From Promethearchaeota archaeon (GTDB lineage: Archaea; Asgardarchaeota; Lokiarchaeia; Sigyniarchaeales; SOKP01), in contig JAHPZA010000006.1 in NCBI GenBank assembly GCA_019058445.1, positions 955,063 to 1,019,062 on the forward strand: 64,000 nt of DNA. Reading direction: 5' to 3'. The position numbers and the translations under genes were made by a program. Under the pieces are notes generated by a model that saw only the letters and a list, made by a program, of their open reading frames with translations, did not search any database and had not been told where the DNA came from. Positions within the stretch are counted from its first letter, which is position 1, and every line of letters begins with the position of its first letter. Below are positions 55,389 to 63,934 of the stretch, one piece after another.

Positions 55389-55718
55389 TTATTCGGGCAT
55401 TTTCATACCAATCATTTCCAAGGCTTCTACTGCTTTAGCACGAACTTCAATGTTATAACTATATCCTCCACCTATATCATGGAACTTTGTCATATATTTT
55501 TGTATTATTTGCAGAAATTTACCTAAATTGCTTTCTTCTACATCATCCACACTTACAACTTCTATATAGTCTTTTCTTGCCTTTACTGCATTTGGAATGA
55601 GTTCTTTTCTCAATCCTCTTACTTGGGAATTGTATTCTTTAACGGTACTAACCCAAATTTTTGCAGATTCAGCAGCCTTATTATAAGGAAGATATGAAGT
55701 TACAAATACATATGGCAT
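55389..55718 (-). CDS. Small MPYV-family protein, copy 1
   Basis: 109 residues, starting MPYVFVTSYLPYNKAAE and ending EALEMIGMKMPE. It is a paralogue of the next gene. I do not recognise the family. The alternation of short strands and helices (YVFVTSYLP, then a long helix, then EVVSVDD) recalls a small dimeric alpha/beta-barrel (ABM-like) protein; this is a guess. ATG 55718 has GAGGTGA at ideal spacing, so a longer start at 55778 is rejected. Its leader carries an operator-like palindrome shared with copy 2. Confidence 0.65.
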   Translation of the reverse strand: MPYVFVTSYLPYNKAAESAKIWVSTVKEYNSQVRGLRKELIPNAVKARKDYIEVVSVDDVEESNLGKFLQIIQKYMTKFHDIGGGYSYNIEVRAKAVEALEMIGMKMPE

Positions 55719-55748
55719 ACTTTTCACCTCTTCTTTAATTTTGAATTT

Positions 55749-55769
55749 ACTACAGATGGATTTCGTAGT
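55749..55769. promoter_or_regulatory. Leader palindrome of MPYV copy 1
   Basis: ACTAC-N11-GTAGT (21 bases), starting 30 bases beyond the ATG. The surrounding 60 bases (55711-55770) match copy 2 (56276-56335) with about three differences. Either a DNA operator or a 5' UTR stem. Confidence 0.55.
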
Positions 55770-55956
55770 GATAGACAATATGATAGTATGGTATTTATAT
55801 TTTATATTTTCGTTAATTATTCACAAAAACAAATTTCTTATAACTTAAGACTATAAAGATGATAGATAAGAATAAAAGTAGTTTTTGGTTTAAGACATTA
55901 TTAAAACTTAAAAAAAAGGAAATTTTAGTTTATGAAATTACTCTATGATTTTTTAA

Positions 55957-56283
55957 TTATTCTGGCATTTTCAATCCCACTAAATTTAGGGCTTCTGTTA
56001 CAGTAAATCGAACTTCCGATGTATGTTGAAATCCTTCAATACCGTGATAATTCAGCATTAATTTTCCATGAAATAATAAAAATTCATCCAATTTACCCTC
56101 TTTTACCTCAAGAACACTTGTGGCTTCTATACCTTCCATACTTACCTTTAAAGCATTAGGTACGACTTCCTTTGCTAAAGGTTTTAACTGGGTTCTATAT
56201 TCTTTGTAAGATTCAAGATAGGCTTTCGCAACTTCGTCTGTTTTATTTAGTGGATATCTAACATAAGATAATACATATGGCAT
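55957..56283 (-). CDS. Small MPYV-family protein, copy 2
   Basis: 108 residues, MPYVLSYVRYPLNKTDE to EALNLVGLKMPE. It aligns with copy 1 over its full length, with conserved VPNALKV/IPNAVKA, the central acidic turn and the KMPE end. GAGGTGA precedes ATG 56283 exactly as in copy 1. It shares the 60-base leader with the same palindrome. Tandem duplication with retained control region suggests both are expressed together or in response to the same signal. Function unknown. Confidence 0.65.
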   Translation of the reverse strand: MPYVLSYVRYPLNKTDEVAKAYLESYKEYRTQLKPLAKEVVPNALKVSMEGIEATSVLEVKEGKLDEFLLFHGKLMLNYHGIEGFQHTSEVRFTVTEALNLVGLKMPE

Positions 56284-56313
56284 ACTTTTCACCTCTTATT
56301 TAATTTTTAATTT

Positions 56314-56334
56314 ACTACAAATGGATTTCGTAGT
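56314..56334. promoter_or_regulatory. Leader palindrome of MPYV copy 2
   Basis: ACTACAAATGGATTTCGTAG plus T, differing from copy 1 at one base, at the same 30-base distance from the ATG. Confidence 0.55.
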
Positions 56335-56447
56335 GAGATACAATTCATTTTTTTATTATTTAAGGTTTTACATTTGTGTCAATGGTTTTCATACATTTCT
56401 AATACCTAAAAAGAATTAAAAGAAGAAGAATAAAAAAGCTGTAAAAT

Positions 56448-57404
56448 TTAAGACTTAAAATTCAAAAACTTCTCGGCATTTTTCCCTAATAAATTTTTTA
56501 TTTCCCTTTGTTTGAACTTTAATCCAAATTCCTTCGCTGATTCAGGAATATTTTTAATCCATTCGACCCAATTCTTTTGATCCATGAATGACTCTAGATA
56601 AGGCCAATCCGTTCCGAACATAAGTCTATCCTTAACCGCAGGTCCTAAGAAAGCGGGAGTATCGAAAACATACCTTAGTGTTTTAAGAAAGTTATCAGGC
56701 ATTATGAGAGCTTGGGCTTGATATCCTGAAATTTCAGCGTAAATATTAGGTCTTGAGACCATAATTTCGACACATTTCATGGTATAGCTTAAGCTCCCGA
56801 AATGAATTAATAAAATTTTCAAATCCGGGAATTTTGCTGCAAGAGTATCAAGATATATTGGATCCGCGTATTTAGACATGAAGGGAGCAGTGATAAGCGT
56901 AGCAGTATGGGAACATACGGGAACATCTAATTCAATGCATTTTTCATAAAGCGGAAAAAAGGCTGGGTCATCAGGATAATAACCAGCCGTGGGATGGAAT
57001 TTTACTCCTTTCATACTCCATTTCGTTACTGCTTTTTCAACTAATTTAACGGCCTTTTCACCTCTTCGAGGATCAACTGCACAGAGGGTATATAATTTAT
57101 CAGGATATTGTGCTGCTTCTTTGGCAACCCATTCATTAATTTCCTCTATTGTCCATTTTGCCTCTCCAACATCGGAGTTCATACCCCAGTCAACCGCCAT
57201 AATAAGAGATTTATCTATCCTCGCTTCTTCCATCGCCTGCACGTGAGCTTCAGCATTGCAGGCATAAACTAATGGGAGTACTTTTTCATAGACTACTTCT
57301 TTGGTGAGATTCATCGCTTTTGAAAATAAATTTGCATAATATTCATAACACTTATCGGAACTACAATTTTTATGAATAATATGTCCATGAGTGCTTATTA
57401 TCAT
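56448..57404 (-). CDS. Amidohydrolase-2 family protein (ACMSD-like)
   Basis: 318 residues of the TIM-barrel amidohydrolase superfamily: the N-terminal THGHI carries the HxH metal motif in modified form (His-Gly-His), then KFHPTAGYYP, a His in SHTAT, IHFGS, and the conserved Asp in FGTDWP (about 265-270). These are the metal and catalytic positions of the decarboxylase/hydrolase group that includes ACMSD, gamma-resorcylate decarboxylase and lactonases. ATG 57404 starts directly with the metal strand. It precedes no clear partner; the CocE-like gene lies 38 bases upstream on the same strand. Substrate: probably a small aromatic or lactone, by family only. Confidence 0.82.
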   Translation of the reverse strand: MIISTHGHIIHKNCSSDKCYEYYANLFSKAMNLTKEVVYEKVLPLVYACNAEAHVQAMEEARIDKSLIMAVDWGMNSDVGEAKWTIEEINEWVAKEAAQYPDKLYTLCAVDPRRGEKAVKLVEKAVTKWSMKGVKFHPTAGYYPDDPAFFPLYEKCIELDVPVCSHTATLITAPFMSKYADPIYLDTLAAKFPDLKILLIHFGSLSYTMKCVEIMVSRPNIYAEISGYQAQALIMPDNFLKTLRYVFDTPAFLGPAVKDRLMFGTDWPYLESFMDQKNWVEWIKNIPESAKEFGLKFKQREIKNLLGKNAEKFLNFKS

Positions 57405-57441
57405 AACAAATCACTATTACTTTAACATTTAGTAAAATAAA

Positions 57442-59229
57442 CTATTCAATTACAGGTATATCAATATAAGATGCGTGAAATTTATTTCTTTTTATATTAT
57501 ATGTAGGGATACCTTCCTCAGGATAGCGGTTAAAAGTATCCTTATCTGCTCCTGCTATTGCAACTCGTATTCTATGCCCTTTTCGGATTAAAACCGAAGT
57601 TGGTAAAAATCCAAAAGAGATTTGCATAATTTCTTCTGGTACTACGGGTTTTGCATCCTTCTTTCTAAATGAGTGATGTGGAACTGTAATTTTATAAGGA
57701 GGTTCTTCTGTAGAGATTTTTCGATGAATAAGGCGTAATTGTCCTTCAGTGATATAAATCACTTTGCCTTTCTCATCAACATCTTCTAAATAAGCAAAGA
57801 TTGCGCCATCATCGTGGGTAGAAGTCATATATAAGGTAATGATTGCGTGTCCAGTTATTTCTATATTATTATCTAAGGGGATACTTGTTAAGGTTAGTAA
57901 TTTCTCATCAATTTTAGCTCTATCTGGCATCTTTAACTTCTGGTCATAATGCACATGCCAACGATTCCCCGTCCCGGTGGATACATCAAAATCTACTTTA
58001 TAGGTATTCTCCCCTACTTCGCTCTGAGGTTTCTTTTGCGATAACTCATTATTATCAGAGAAATACCATCTTTCCATAGTATGTCCTGCAGGAGGCCAAA
58101 TTCCTGTTCGTTTCCATTTTTCTTCCCCCATGGTATAATAATATAAGGCTTTTTCGGTAAATTTATCGTTAATACATAGCTCAAAGAAATCAAGCCGAGC
58201 CTTTTGCTGGACTGTTTGATCCATAGGGAGTTTATATTTTTTATAAAAGAAGGGATTTGTTTTTCGGATAATTTCATGATCCCAATCACCGATAATTGCC
58301 CTCATGGGATTGTTATACGTCATGAAACGTTTAATGATATGATCTGAGACAGCAGCATCCAACCAGCCACCCCATACACAAAAGGGGACATTATATCTTT
58401 CTATTTTCTTCTTTTGAGTAAATACACTGACAGCATCAATTGTATCCCTATAGTTGACTTCAAGTTCAACTTCATGAACATAGATATTTTTTTCATGTTC
58501 TTTCACGGCTTCTTTTAGGAGTTTTTTTCCTTTATCAGATTCTACGGGCTTCACTCCTTTTGCCAAATAAAAAAGAGGAGGATGCAGGGTAAGAAAACTT
58601 TTACTTTTATTTTGGTCCAAACCTTTATCAAGTTCTCCCCAATCTGTCATAAAATAATGATTATATACCCCTCCAGGGAGTCCAACTTCTAAATAAGTGT
58701 CCCATTGGCTGCTCATTGGAAGCACTCCTTTTAAACAGCCATTTGTGTGTTTTAAGGTTGCTAAATATTCAGCAGCAGTTCCTAAATAGGATACTCCCAT
58801 TGATACTATATTTCCATTTGACCATGGTTGTTGAATTATCCAATCAGTTATTTCTCGACCATCTTTTACCTCATTTGCGGACCAAGGCCACGGTCTGGTA
58901 CCGAATGAGGCTCCAGTGCCCCTCACATCTACTTTAACAAAAGCATAACCCCGTTCTATACCGAGTTTATGAAGGTGTTTACTATACCCAAAGCTATAGT
59001 CATTCATAAACCATTTGAAAGGAATTCTCAAATCATAATCCCTCCAATACCGAGTTTGTAATAAGATAGCAGGAAGCTTATCTTTAACTGAGAGATTTTT
59101 GGGTAAGAGAACTTCGACGGCAATTTTTACACCGTCCCTCATTGTTAGATAATAAGAACTTTTTTTTATCCCCTTAAAGTTTACTTCTCGTCGAGGAACA
59201 TTTTCAAAATAAAAAGGATTGACTTCCAT
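57442..59229 (-). CDS. CocE/NonD-family hydrolase
   Basis: 595 residues: an alpha/beta-hydrolase domain with the nucleophile motif SMGVSYLG (GxSYxG), a helical cap, and a C-terminal jelly-roll (from about 400) typical of the X-Pro dipeptidyl-peptidase (S15)/cocaine esterase group. KVDVRGTGASFG and WDHEII support the family. ATG 59229 (MEVNPFYFENVPRREV) replaces a less likely TTG at 59259. No signal peptide. It acts on acyl esters or peptides with a terminal acyl group. It lies 38 bases upstream of the amidohydrolase gene on the same strand. Confidence 0.88.
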   Translation of the reverse strand: MEVNPFYFENVPRREVNFKGIKKSSYYLTMRDGVKIAVEVLLPKNLSVKDKLPAILLQTRYWRDYDLRIPFKWFMNDYSFGYSKHLHKLGIERGYAFVKVDVRGTGASFGTRPWPWSANEVKDGREITDWIIQQPWSNGNIVSMGVSYLGTAAEYLATLKHTNGCLKGVLPMSSQWDTYLEVGLPGGVYNHYFMTDWGELDKGLDQNKSKSFLTLHPPLFYLAKGVKPVESDKGKKLLKEAVKEHEKNIYVHEVELEVNYRDTIDAVSVFTQKKKIERYNVPFCVWGGWLDAAVSDHIIKRFMTYNNPMRAIIGDWDHEIIRKTNPFFYKKYKLPMDQTVQQKARLDFFELCINDKFTEKALYYYTMGEEKWKRTGIWPPAGHTMERWYFSDNNELSQKKPQSEVGENTYKVDFDVSTGTGNRWHVHYDQKLKMPDRAKIDEKLLTLTSIPLDNNIEITGHAIITLYMTSTHDDGAIFAYLEDVDEKGKVIYITEGQLRLIHRKISTEEPPYKITVPHHSFRKKDAKPVVPEEIMQISFGFLPTSVLIRKGHRIRVAIAGADKDTFNRYPEEGIPTYNIKRNKFHASYIDIPVIE

Positions 59230-59335
59230 ATAATCGCCAATAATTTTCTTTAGAATCAATATAATGATATTTAAAATCTATTGAGTTAAAATGTGTTAAA
59301 GACATTTATATAAATTTGGAATAAAGATTATTTTG

Positions 59336-60562
59336 TTAAGAAGTAATGCCAAAATGAAAATCGGCAAAATCAAGGTATCTTTCCCAGTCGTAATTAAGTA
59401 CATCATGACCTCCTTCCCGGATATGATACCCTATTGTGGAGAGAATTGGTTGATGAATTCCCGGCATTTCATTAGTGTTAAGACCATCAGTTCCTAGCAC
59501 TTTATAAACTAAATCCGCGTATTTAGCCGAGAGAAATTCACCTCGTGGATCAGACCAAAGATCTTTTTCAGCACTCGCAACATAAACAGGTCTTGGAGCT
59601 ATCAAAGAAAGCAACATATGCTGATCCACAGGGAGTTGTTCTTCATTATCGTTATATCGTTTAAAATGCTCACAGAACCAATGAGGAAATTGATAATTGA
59701 TATGCGATATAGTTTCCCCGAATTTTCGACGGTATAATGCAGCACCCCCACATCCCGAATTATTAGAAATTACAATTGCAAATCGCGGATCATTTGCTCC
59801 CGCCCATAATGCGGTTTTTCCTAGTCGCGAATGGCCCATCACAATTACACGCCTATTATCTATATCATCATCATTTTCAAAATAGTCCATTGCTCGTTGT
59901 AGACCCCAGGCCCATGCGCCGATTGTGCCCCACTCATCAGCAGCTGGCTTGGTTTGTCTTTTTGTATAAAATAAGGGATGTACTCCGTTTTGAAACCCGT
60001 CATCAAAATCCGGGTCAATATCACCACAATATATGGTAGATAGCCCATATCCTCGGTCAATGATAAATTCAATGGGCCATTTAGAGGAACGAACTCCTCG
60101 TGATTTTTCTGTAGCTCTATGTTTTACGATTCCAAGAGCAATTTTTGTAGGCATCCACTGCTTTGATAAAGAAATATTTGGATCGTGATAAATGGAATGA
60201 TTTCCAAAAAAATTTAACCCAATAAAGGTGGAAATTGGTTTTGGTTGAACATTAGGAAGATACATGAGCATGTCCATTTGCAACTCGAGGTGATTATTTT
60301 CCAAAACGATAGCAATTTCCTTACGAGTTGCCTTACCCTTAAGCGCATTTTTATCTATGGATGTAATCTTAAACGATATCTTTTCGGGTTTTCCAGGCAT
60401 TTTTCCGTACATATGCTGCTCAAATAATTCAAGAAGTTCGGGTCTTCGTTTCTCGAACCATAGTCTTTCGTCATCGATTTTTGTCCCATCAATACAAGTA
60501 AGAGGATCAGGAAGACCATACTCTGGAACGTTAGTTTCTTTAAAATTTACATCTAATCCCAA
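59336..60562 (-). CDS. CE15-like (glucuronoyl esterase-type) hydrolase
   Basis: 408 residues matching the CE15 pattern: MGHSRLGKTALWAG with nucleophile Ser245, then SGCGGAALYRRKFGE with the bacterial-type Glu, FPHWFCEHF, LIAPRPVYVASAEKDLW, and the C-terminal His in REGGHDVLNYDW. CE15 enzymes cleave esters between glucuronoxylan and lignin alcohols and are known from fungi and bacteria. This copy has no signal peptide and starts with TTG 60562, with AGGGG 8 bases upstream; no in-frame ATG exists before residue 51. A substrate inside the cell, such as a methyl-glucuronate ester, is implied. Confidence 0.85.
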   Translation of the reverse strand: MGLDVNFKETNVPEYGLPDPLTCIDGTKIDDERLWFEKRRPELLELFEQHMYGKMPGKPEKISFKITSIDKNALKGKATRKEIAIVLENNHLELQMDMLMYLPNVQPKPISTFIGLNFFGNHSIYHDPNISLSKQWMPTKIALGIVKHRATEKSRGVRSSKWPIEFIIDRGYGLSTIYCGDIDPDFDDGFQNGVHPLFYTKRQTKPAADEWGTIGAWAWGLQRAMDYFENDDDIDNRRVIVMGHSRLGKTALWAGANDPRFAIVISNNSGCGGAALYRRKFGETISHINYQFPHWFCEHFKRYNDNEEQLPVDQHMLLSLIAPRPVYVASAEKDLWSDPRGEFLSAKYADLVYKVLGTDGLNTNEMPGIHQPILSTIGYHIREGGHDVLNYDWERYLDFADFHFGITS

Positions 60563-60681
60563 GTTATATCCCCTAAGAAAGCAATCTATAATTTAATAAA
60601 TTTCCTCAATAGTTATTATTTATCTAATATTTCTAATAATTGCTTGGTTTTATAAAAAATTTTAATAAAAGGGAAAAGTAT

Positions 60682-61086
60682 ATGAAAGTAAACCTCCATC
60701 ATGCCCATTTATTCGCATCAAACTTAGATGAAAGCCTCCGATTTTATAAAAATATGTTCGGAGCAGAAATACTCTTCGATTTAGAAGTGGCAGGTGCTCG
60801 GAATGTAATGATATCGATAGGGACTTCTAAAATTAATTTCTATGATCAACCACCGAAAGACAAGGAGCGCGGTGTGGTTCATCACTTAGGGATTGAGACC
60901 AATGATTTAGAAGCTTTGGTAGCGCATATGAAGAGTAAAGGATTTGAGTTCAGAAAGTCGATTAAAAATCTAGGAATGTTAAAATATGTCATGGCGGAGG
61001 GCCCCGATCATGTACTCTTTGAACTTTTTGAAGTAATAAAAGATAAACTATCTGAGGATCAATATAAATTAATTTCTACTTTCTGA
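60682..61086 (+). CDS. VOC-family (glyoxalase/bleomycin-resistance fold) protein
   Basis: 134 residues of the vicinal-oxygen-chelate fold. Metal ligands can be proposed at HHAHLF (His near residue 7), VHHLGIE (His about 68) and LFELFE (Glu about 115). The FY K/M-FGAE motif (RFYKNMFGAEIL) is typical. ATG 60682 follows AAAAGGG; an upstream TTG at 60640 is rejected. One-domain VOC proteins include glyoxalase I, dioxygenases and epimerases such as methylmalonyl-CoA epimerase; the specific reaction is not decided. It converges on the P-loop gene 6 bases away. Confidence 0.82.
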   Translation: MKVNLHHAHLFASNLDESLRFYKNMFGAEILFDLEVAGARNVMISIGTSKINFYDQPPKDKERGVVHHLGIETNDLEALVAHMKSKGFEFRKSIKNLGMLKYVMAEGPDHVLFELFEVIKDKLSEDQYKLISTF

Positions 61087-61092
61087 TAAAGA

Positions 61093-61683
61093 TTAAAGCT
61101 GGGTTGCATACCCGTTATCCACTCTTTTTAATAAATATCTTACAGAACGCTTCTCTTTTAAGGTAAAAAATGTAGCAAAATTGCGTGTTATAGTAGATCC
61201 ATAATAAGAATTTCCAAAAAAGGTATCTACACTCTTGATAGTGTTTAACATATATTTTTTATTTCCTTGATGGAGGTATATTGAAATGTCATTAATTATC
61301 AAAATAGAAGTAGGATTTTCATTAAATATTTCCAAAACTTCATGAGCTTTCTTATAATTAAGGAGGGCATTTTGATATAGTTCTTTCTTATTATGTGCAT
61401 TTAAGCGGGGTGGTATGATTTCCCCTTCAAAAGATATATTATTACACTCACTTGATCTATCATAAAAATCTTCAATTTTACCTCCGATTTTTAAATTCTT
61501 GATTATACTTAATTTGGGAGCAAAATCTAAAATAGTAATCTCTTTTGGATTAAGGTTTTTCGATTCTATGAGGAATTCAATAAATTTTGCGGTAAAATAG
61601 GTCTTTTTTGTATTCGTTTCGCCATATAAAATCGTCGAATATCCAATAAATCGGTTTAAATCCAAATCCTCATGGAATATCAT
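61093..61683 (-). CDS. P-loop NTPase-like protein with atypical Walker A
   Basis: 196 residues. GETNTKKT (21-28) sits in a strand-loop-helix context (STILYGETNTKKTYFTAKF) like a Walker A, but the usual Gly before Lys-Thr is Lys. SILIINDISIYL (mid-protein) looks like a Walker B with Asp. The order fits a RecA-like core with few extra elements. I do not recognise a family. ATG 61683 is chosen over a TTG at 61704. It follows thiW on the same strand after 31 bases; no functional link is evident. Confidence 0.6.
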   Translation of the reverse strand: MIFHEDLDLNRFIGYSTILYGETNTKKTYFTAKFIEFLIESKNLNPKEITILDFAPKLSIIKNLKIGGKIEDFYDRSSECNNISFEGEIIPPRLNAHNKKELYQNALLNYKKAHEVLEIFNENPTSILIINDISIYLHQGNKKYMLNTIKSVDTFFGNSYYGSTITRNFATFFTLKEKRSVRYLLKRVDNGYATQL

Positions 61684-61714
61684 AAAAATTACAAAAAAAA
61701 TCAAATTTTAATAT

Positions 61715-62266
61715 TTAAAAATAATCTTCCCAAGAAATTCCTGCCCTTCTTAGGATTTTAAGCATAATAAATCCTAGGATACACCCAGGAATACAACTCG
61801 CAGCGAATAAGCCCCAGTAAATAAACAATCCTTCAATACCACCTATTGGTGCGATAAGTTGTGCGATAGTTCCACCGATAAATACCGTTCCGATGGGCTC
61901 AGTTAAAGCAGCAAATTCTACTTTTTCAGGTTTCTTTTTTCTCAAAATATATGCTGATGTTCCAACTACCACCGCACCAGAAATACCGCCATGGAAAGCG
62001 TGAATTGTGCCAATTCCGAATGCAAACCTTAAGATAGCTATACCTAAAGCAACTATACAAGAGAAAGTGAGTCCTATTAAGACTCCTGTTAACGCATTGA
62101 TGAAATGTACAAAAGGATTAATTTTGGTTCCGAATAGGAAAAAATAGGCAAATGGGTTTAGAAAACTCAGTACTAACCCGACAGCTATGAAAATCCCCGC
62201 AGTTGCTACTCGTTTCGTCAACTCATTTTGGATCATTGCTTTTTTTTCGGTGCTTTCATCATTCAA
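61715..62266 (-). CDS. thiW: ThiW, predicted thiazole-precursor ECF S component
   Basis: 183 residues with about five hydrophobic helices. Family landmarks are KINPFVHFINALTGVLIG (about 48-65), LRFAFGIGTIHAFHGG (about 79-94) and ALTEPIGTVFIGG (about 120-132). ThiW is the substrate-binding S component for hydroxyethylthiazole uptake, working with a shared ECF transporter (AT modules not in this window). The start is TTG 62266 with GAGGT 8 bases upstream; ATG 62236 is a shorter alternative. A TPP riboswitch was looked for upstream and not seen. A 19-base palindrome lies in the divergent region. Confidence 0.88.
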   Translation of the reverse strand: MNDESTEKKAMIQNELTKRVATAGIFIAVGLVLSFLNPFAYFFLFGTKINPFVHFINALTGVLIGLTFSCIVALGIAILRFAFGIGTIHAFHGGISGAVVVGTSAYILRKKKPEKVEFAALTEPIGTVFIGGTIAQLIAPIGGIEGLFIYWGLFAASCIPGCILGFIMLKILRRAGISWEDYF

Positions 62267-62361
62267 CTTTTTATACCTCAGATCTTTTTCGCATATCCAG
62301 TAATTTTGATTTTTCGGTCATATTTACTTTATTCGTTGAATTAAAGATCAATAAATTGTAA

Positions 62362-62380
62362 TCATTAATTAAATTAATGA
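62362..62380. promoter_or_regulatory. Perfect 19-base palindrome between thiW and an FAH gene
   Basis: TCATTAATT-A-AATTAATGA is a perfect inverted repeat lying 82 bases upstream of the FAH-family gene and 96 bases upstream of thiW. It is AT-rich, so chance is possible, but the symmetry and divergent location favour an operator. Confidence 0.45.
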
Positions 62381-62461
62381 AATTGCGTTTACTTTATTAT
62401 TATTGCCGATTAAAATGAAGATTTTATGTAAGTAGTATTGTTCATAATGGTGAATGGATAC

Positions 62462-63139
62462 ATGATAAAAATAGGAGATAAAACCATAAATCCCACCAAA
62501 ATTATTTGTGTGGGCACAAATTATATGGATCATATCGAAGAGACTAAATTGCCAGTACCTAAAGAGCCGGTTCTTTTTCCTAAGACTTTAAACTGCTTAA
62601 TAAGTGATGGAGACCCTATAATTTATCCAAAATTATTGTTTAACAATCGTAGGTTAAAAAGGGTAGATTTTGAAGTTGAGCTCGCGTTTATAATAAAGGA
62701 TAAGTGCAAAGATGTGCCTAAAGATGAGACTTATGAGCATGTCCTGGGATATTCCGTTTTTAATGATGTTACGGCTCGTAAAATGCAAACAAAGGATATA
62801 GTTTCTCAATTACCCTGGTTTCGCTCAAAATCGCTTGATACTTTTGGTCCCATTGGTCCAAGGATCGCGTCTGTTGATGAAATACAAGATCCTCACAATT
62901 TAAAGATCGATTTAAAAGTAAATGGAGAAGTAAAGCAATCATCTAATACGAGACACTTATTGTTTAAAATTCCGGACTTAATGGAATATATTTCTAGTTT
63001 ATTTACTATGGAACCAGGGGATATTGTTGCAACAGGTACTCCATCTGGGATTAGCCCTGTGTTACCCGGTGATGTAATTGAAGCTACTATTGAGAAAATA
63101 GGAACTCTTACAAATAAGGTTTTATTAGAGGGAGATTGA
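62462..63139 (+). CDS. Fumarylacetoacetate hydrolase (FAH) family protein, copy 1
   Basis: About 225 residues. FAH-fold landmarks: TKIICVGTNYMDH, FPKTLNCLI, DFEVELAFII (metal-binding Glu pair), VFNDVTARKMQ (metal Asp), SKSLDTFGPIGP, ATGTPSGIS and PGDVIEATIEKIG. The family hydrolyses or isomerises beta-diketones and 2-oxo-enols in aromatic and sugar catabolism, with a divalent metal. ATG 62462 is preferred (homologues start there, GGTGA 8 bases upstream); TTG 62438 and ATG 62447 are in frame. It is followed after 9 bases by a paralogue. Confidence 0.9.
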   Translation: MIKIGDKTINPTKIICVGTNYMDHIEETKLPVPKEPVLFPKTLNCLISDGDPIIYPKLLFNNRRLKRVDFEVELAFIIKDKCKDVPKDETYEHVLGYSVFNDVTARKMQTKDIVSQLPWFRSKSLDTFGPIGPRIASVDEIQDPHNLKIDLKVNGEVKQSSNTRHLLFKIPDLMEYISSLFTMEPGDIVATGTPSGISPVLPGDVIEATIEKIGTLTNKVLLEGD

Positions 63140-63148
63140 CTGTATTAT

Positions 63149-63820
63149 ATGAAAATTGGAGACCTTGAGATTTTTCCGACGAAAATTATTTGCTTAGGGC
63201 GTAATTACGCTGAACATGCCAAAGAGATGAATTCTCAAGTACCCCCAGAACCTATTTTTTTTGGTAAAACCATTAACTGTCTAATTAAAAACAAGGAACC
63301 TATTATTTATCCTCGAATTTTATATGAGAATCCTGAGATCAATCGCGTGGATCATGAAGTTGAGCTAGCTTTCATAATAAAAAAGAAATGCAAAAATATC
63401 AACCCGGAAGAGTATGAAGATTTTATCCTTGGATATACTATTTTTCTCGATATTACGGCTCGAAAGATGCAAAAAAAAGATAGAGGAATTAATCTACCAT
63501 GGTACCGGTCTAAAAATTTCGATACTTTTGGCCCAATCGGTCCACAAATAATTGAAGAATGTGAGAATCCTCATAATCTAAAAATTGAATTAAAAGTAAA
63601 TGGAGAGGTCAAACAGTCATCTAATACAAAGTTTATGATATTTAAAATTCCAGAAATCATTGCATATATCTCAAAATATCTTACATTAGACCCAGGAGAC
63701 ATAATTGCTACAGGCACTCCAAGTGGAGTTGGTCCCATCCTCCCTGGAGATGTTCTCGAGGCCTCAATTGATAAAATAGGTACCCTAACAAATAAAGTTA
63801 TATTAGAAGATTCAGATTGA
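63149..63820 (+). CDS. Fumarylacetoacetate hydrolase (FAH) family protein, copy 2
   Basis: 223 residues, similar to copy 1 (TKIICLGRNYAEHA, DHEVELAFII, DITARKMQ, ATGTPSGVG, PGDVLEASIDKIG) with the same metal-binding residues. The spacing of 9 bases and the AGAGGGAG before the second gene show a tandem duplication in one transcript. The substrates may differ because the loop between the SKNFDTFGPIGP and C-terminal motifs varies. Activity type (hydrolase, decarboxylase or tautomerase) cannot be told. Confidence 0.9.
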   Translation: MKIGDLEIFPTKIICLGRNYAEHAKEMNSQVPPEPIFFGKTINCLIKNKEPIIYPRILYENPEINRVDHEVELAFIIKKKCKNINPEEYEDFILGYTIFLDITARKMQKKDRGINLPWYRSKNFDTFGPIGPQIIEECENPHNLKIELKVNGEVKQSSNTKFMIFKIPEIIAYISKYLTLDPGDIIATGTPSGVGPILPGDVLEASIDKIGTLTNKVILEDSD

Positions 63821-63934
63821 AAAAGTCATATACCATTTTTTTGAATTTTATTAAATCTTTATAAGGAATTCTGCTAAATCTTTATTATTAATTGAATTCT
63901 ATGTTTAAATATAAATTTATTTAGGAAAAATTAT

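Noticed and set aside
62271..62321. A 16-codon minus-strand frame ending 4 bases before thiW, like a leader peptide
   Set aside because: Its end merely contains the GAGGT ribosome-binding site of thiW. It is too short and has no codon or repeat signal of an attenuator.
62267..62447. TPP riboswitch upstream of thiW
   Set aside because: An isolated CTGAGG and CTGGATATGCG are present on the minus strand, but the paired P1-P5 elements and the second conserved segment are not.
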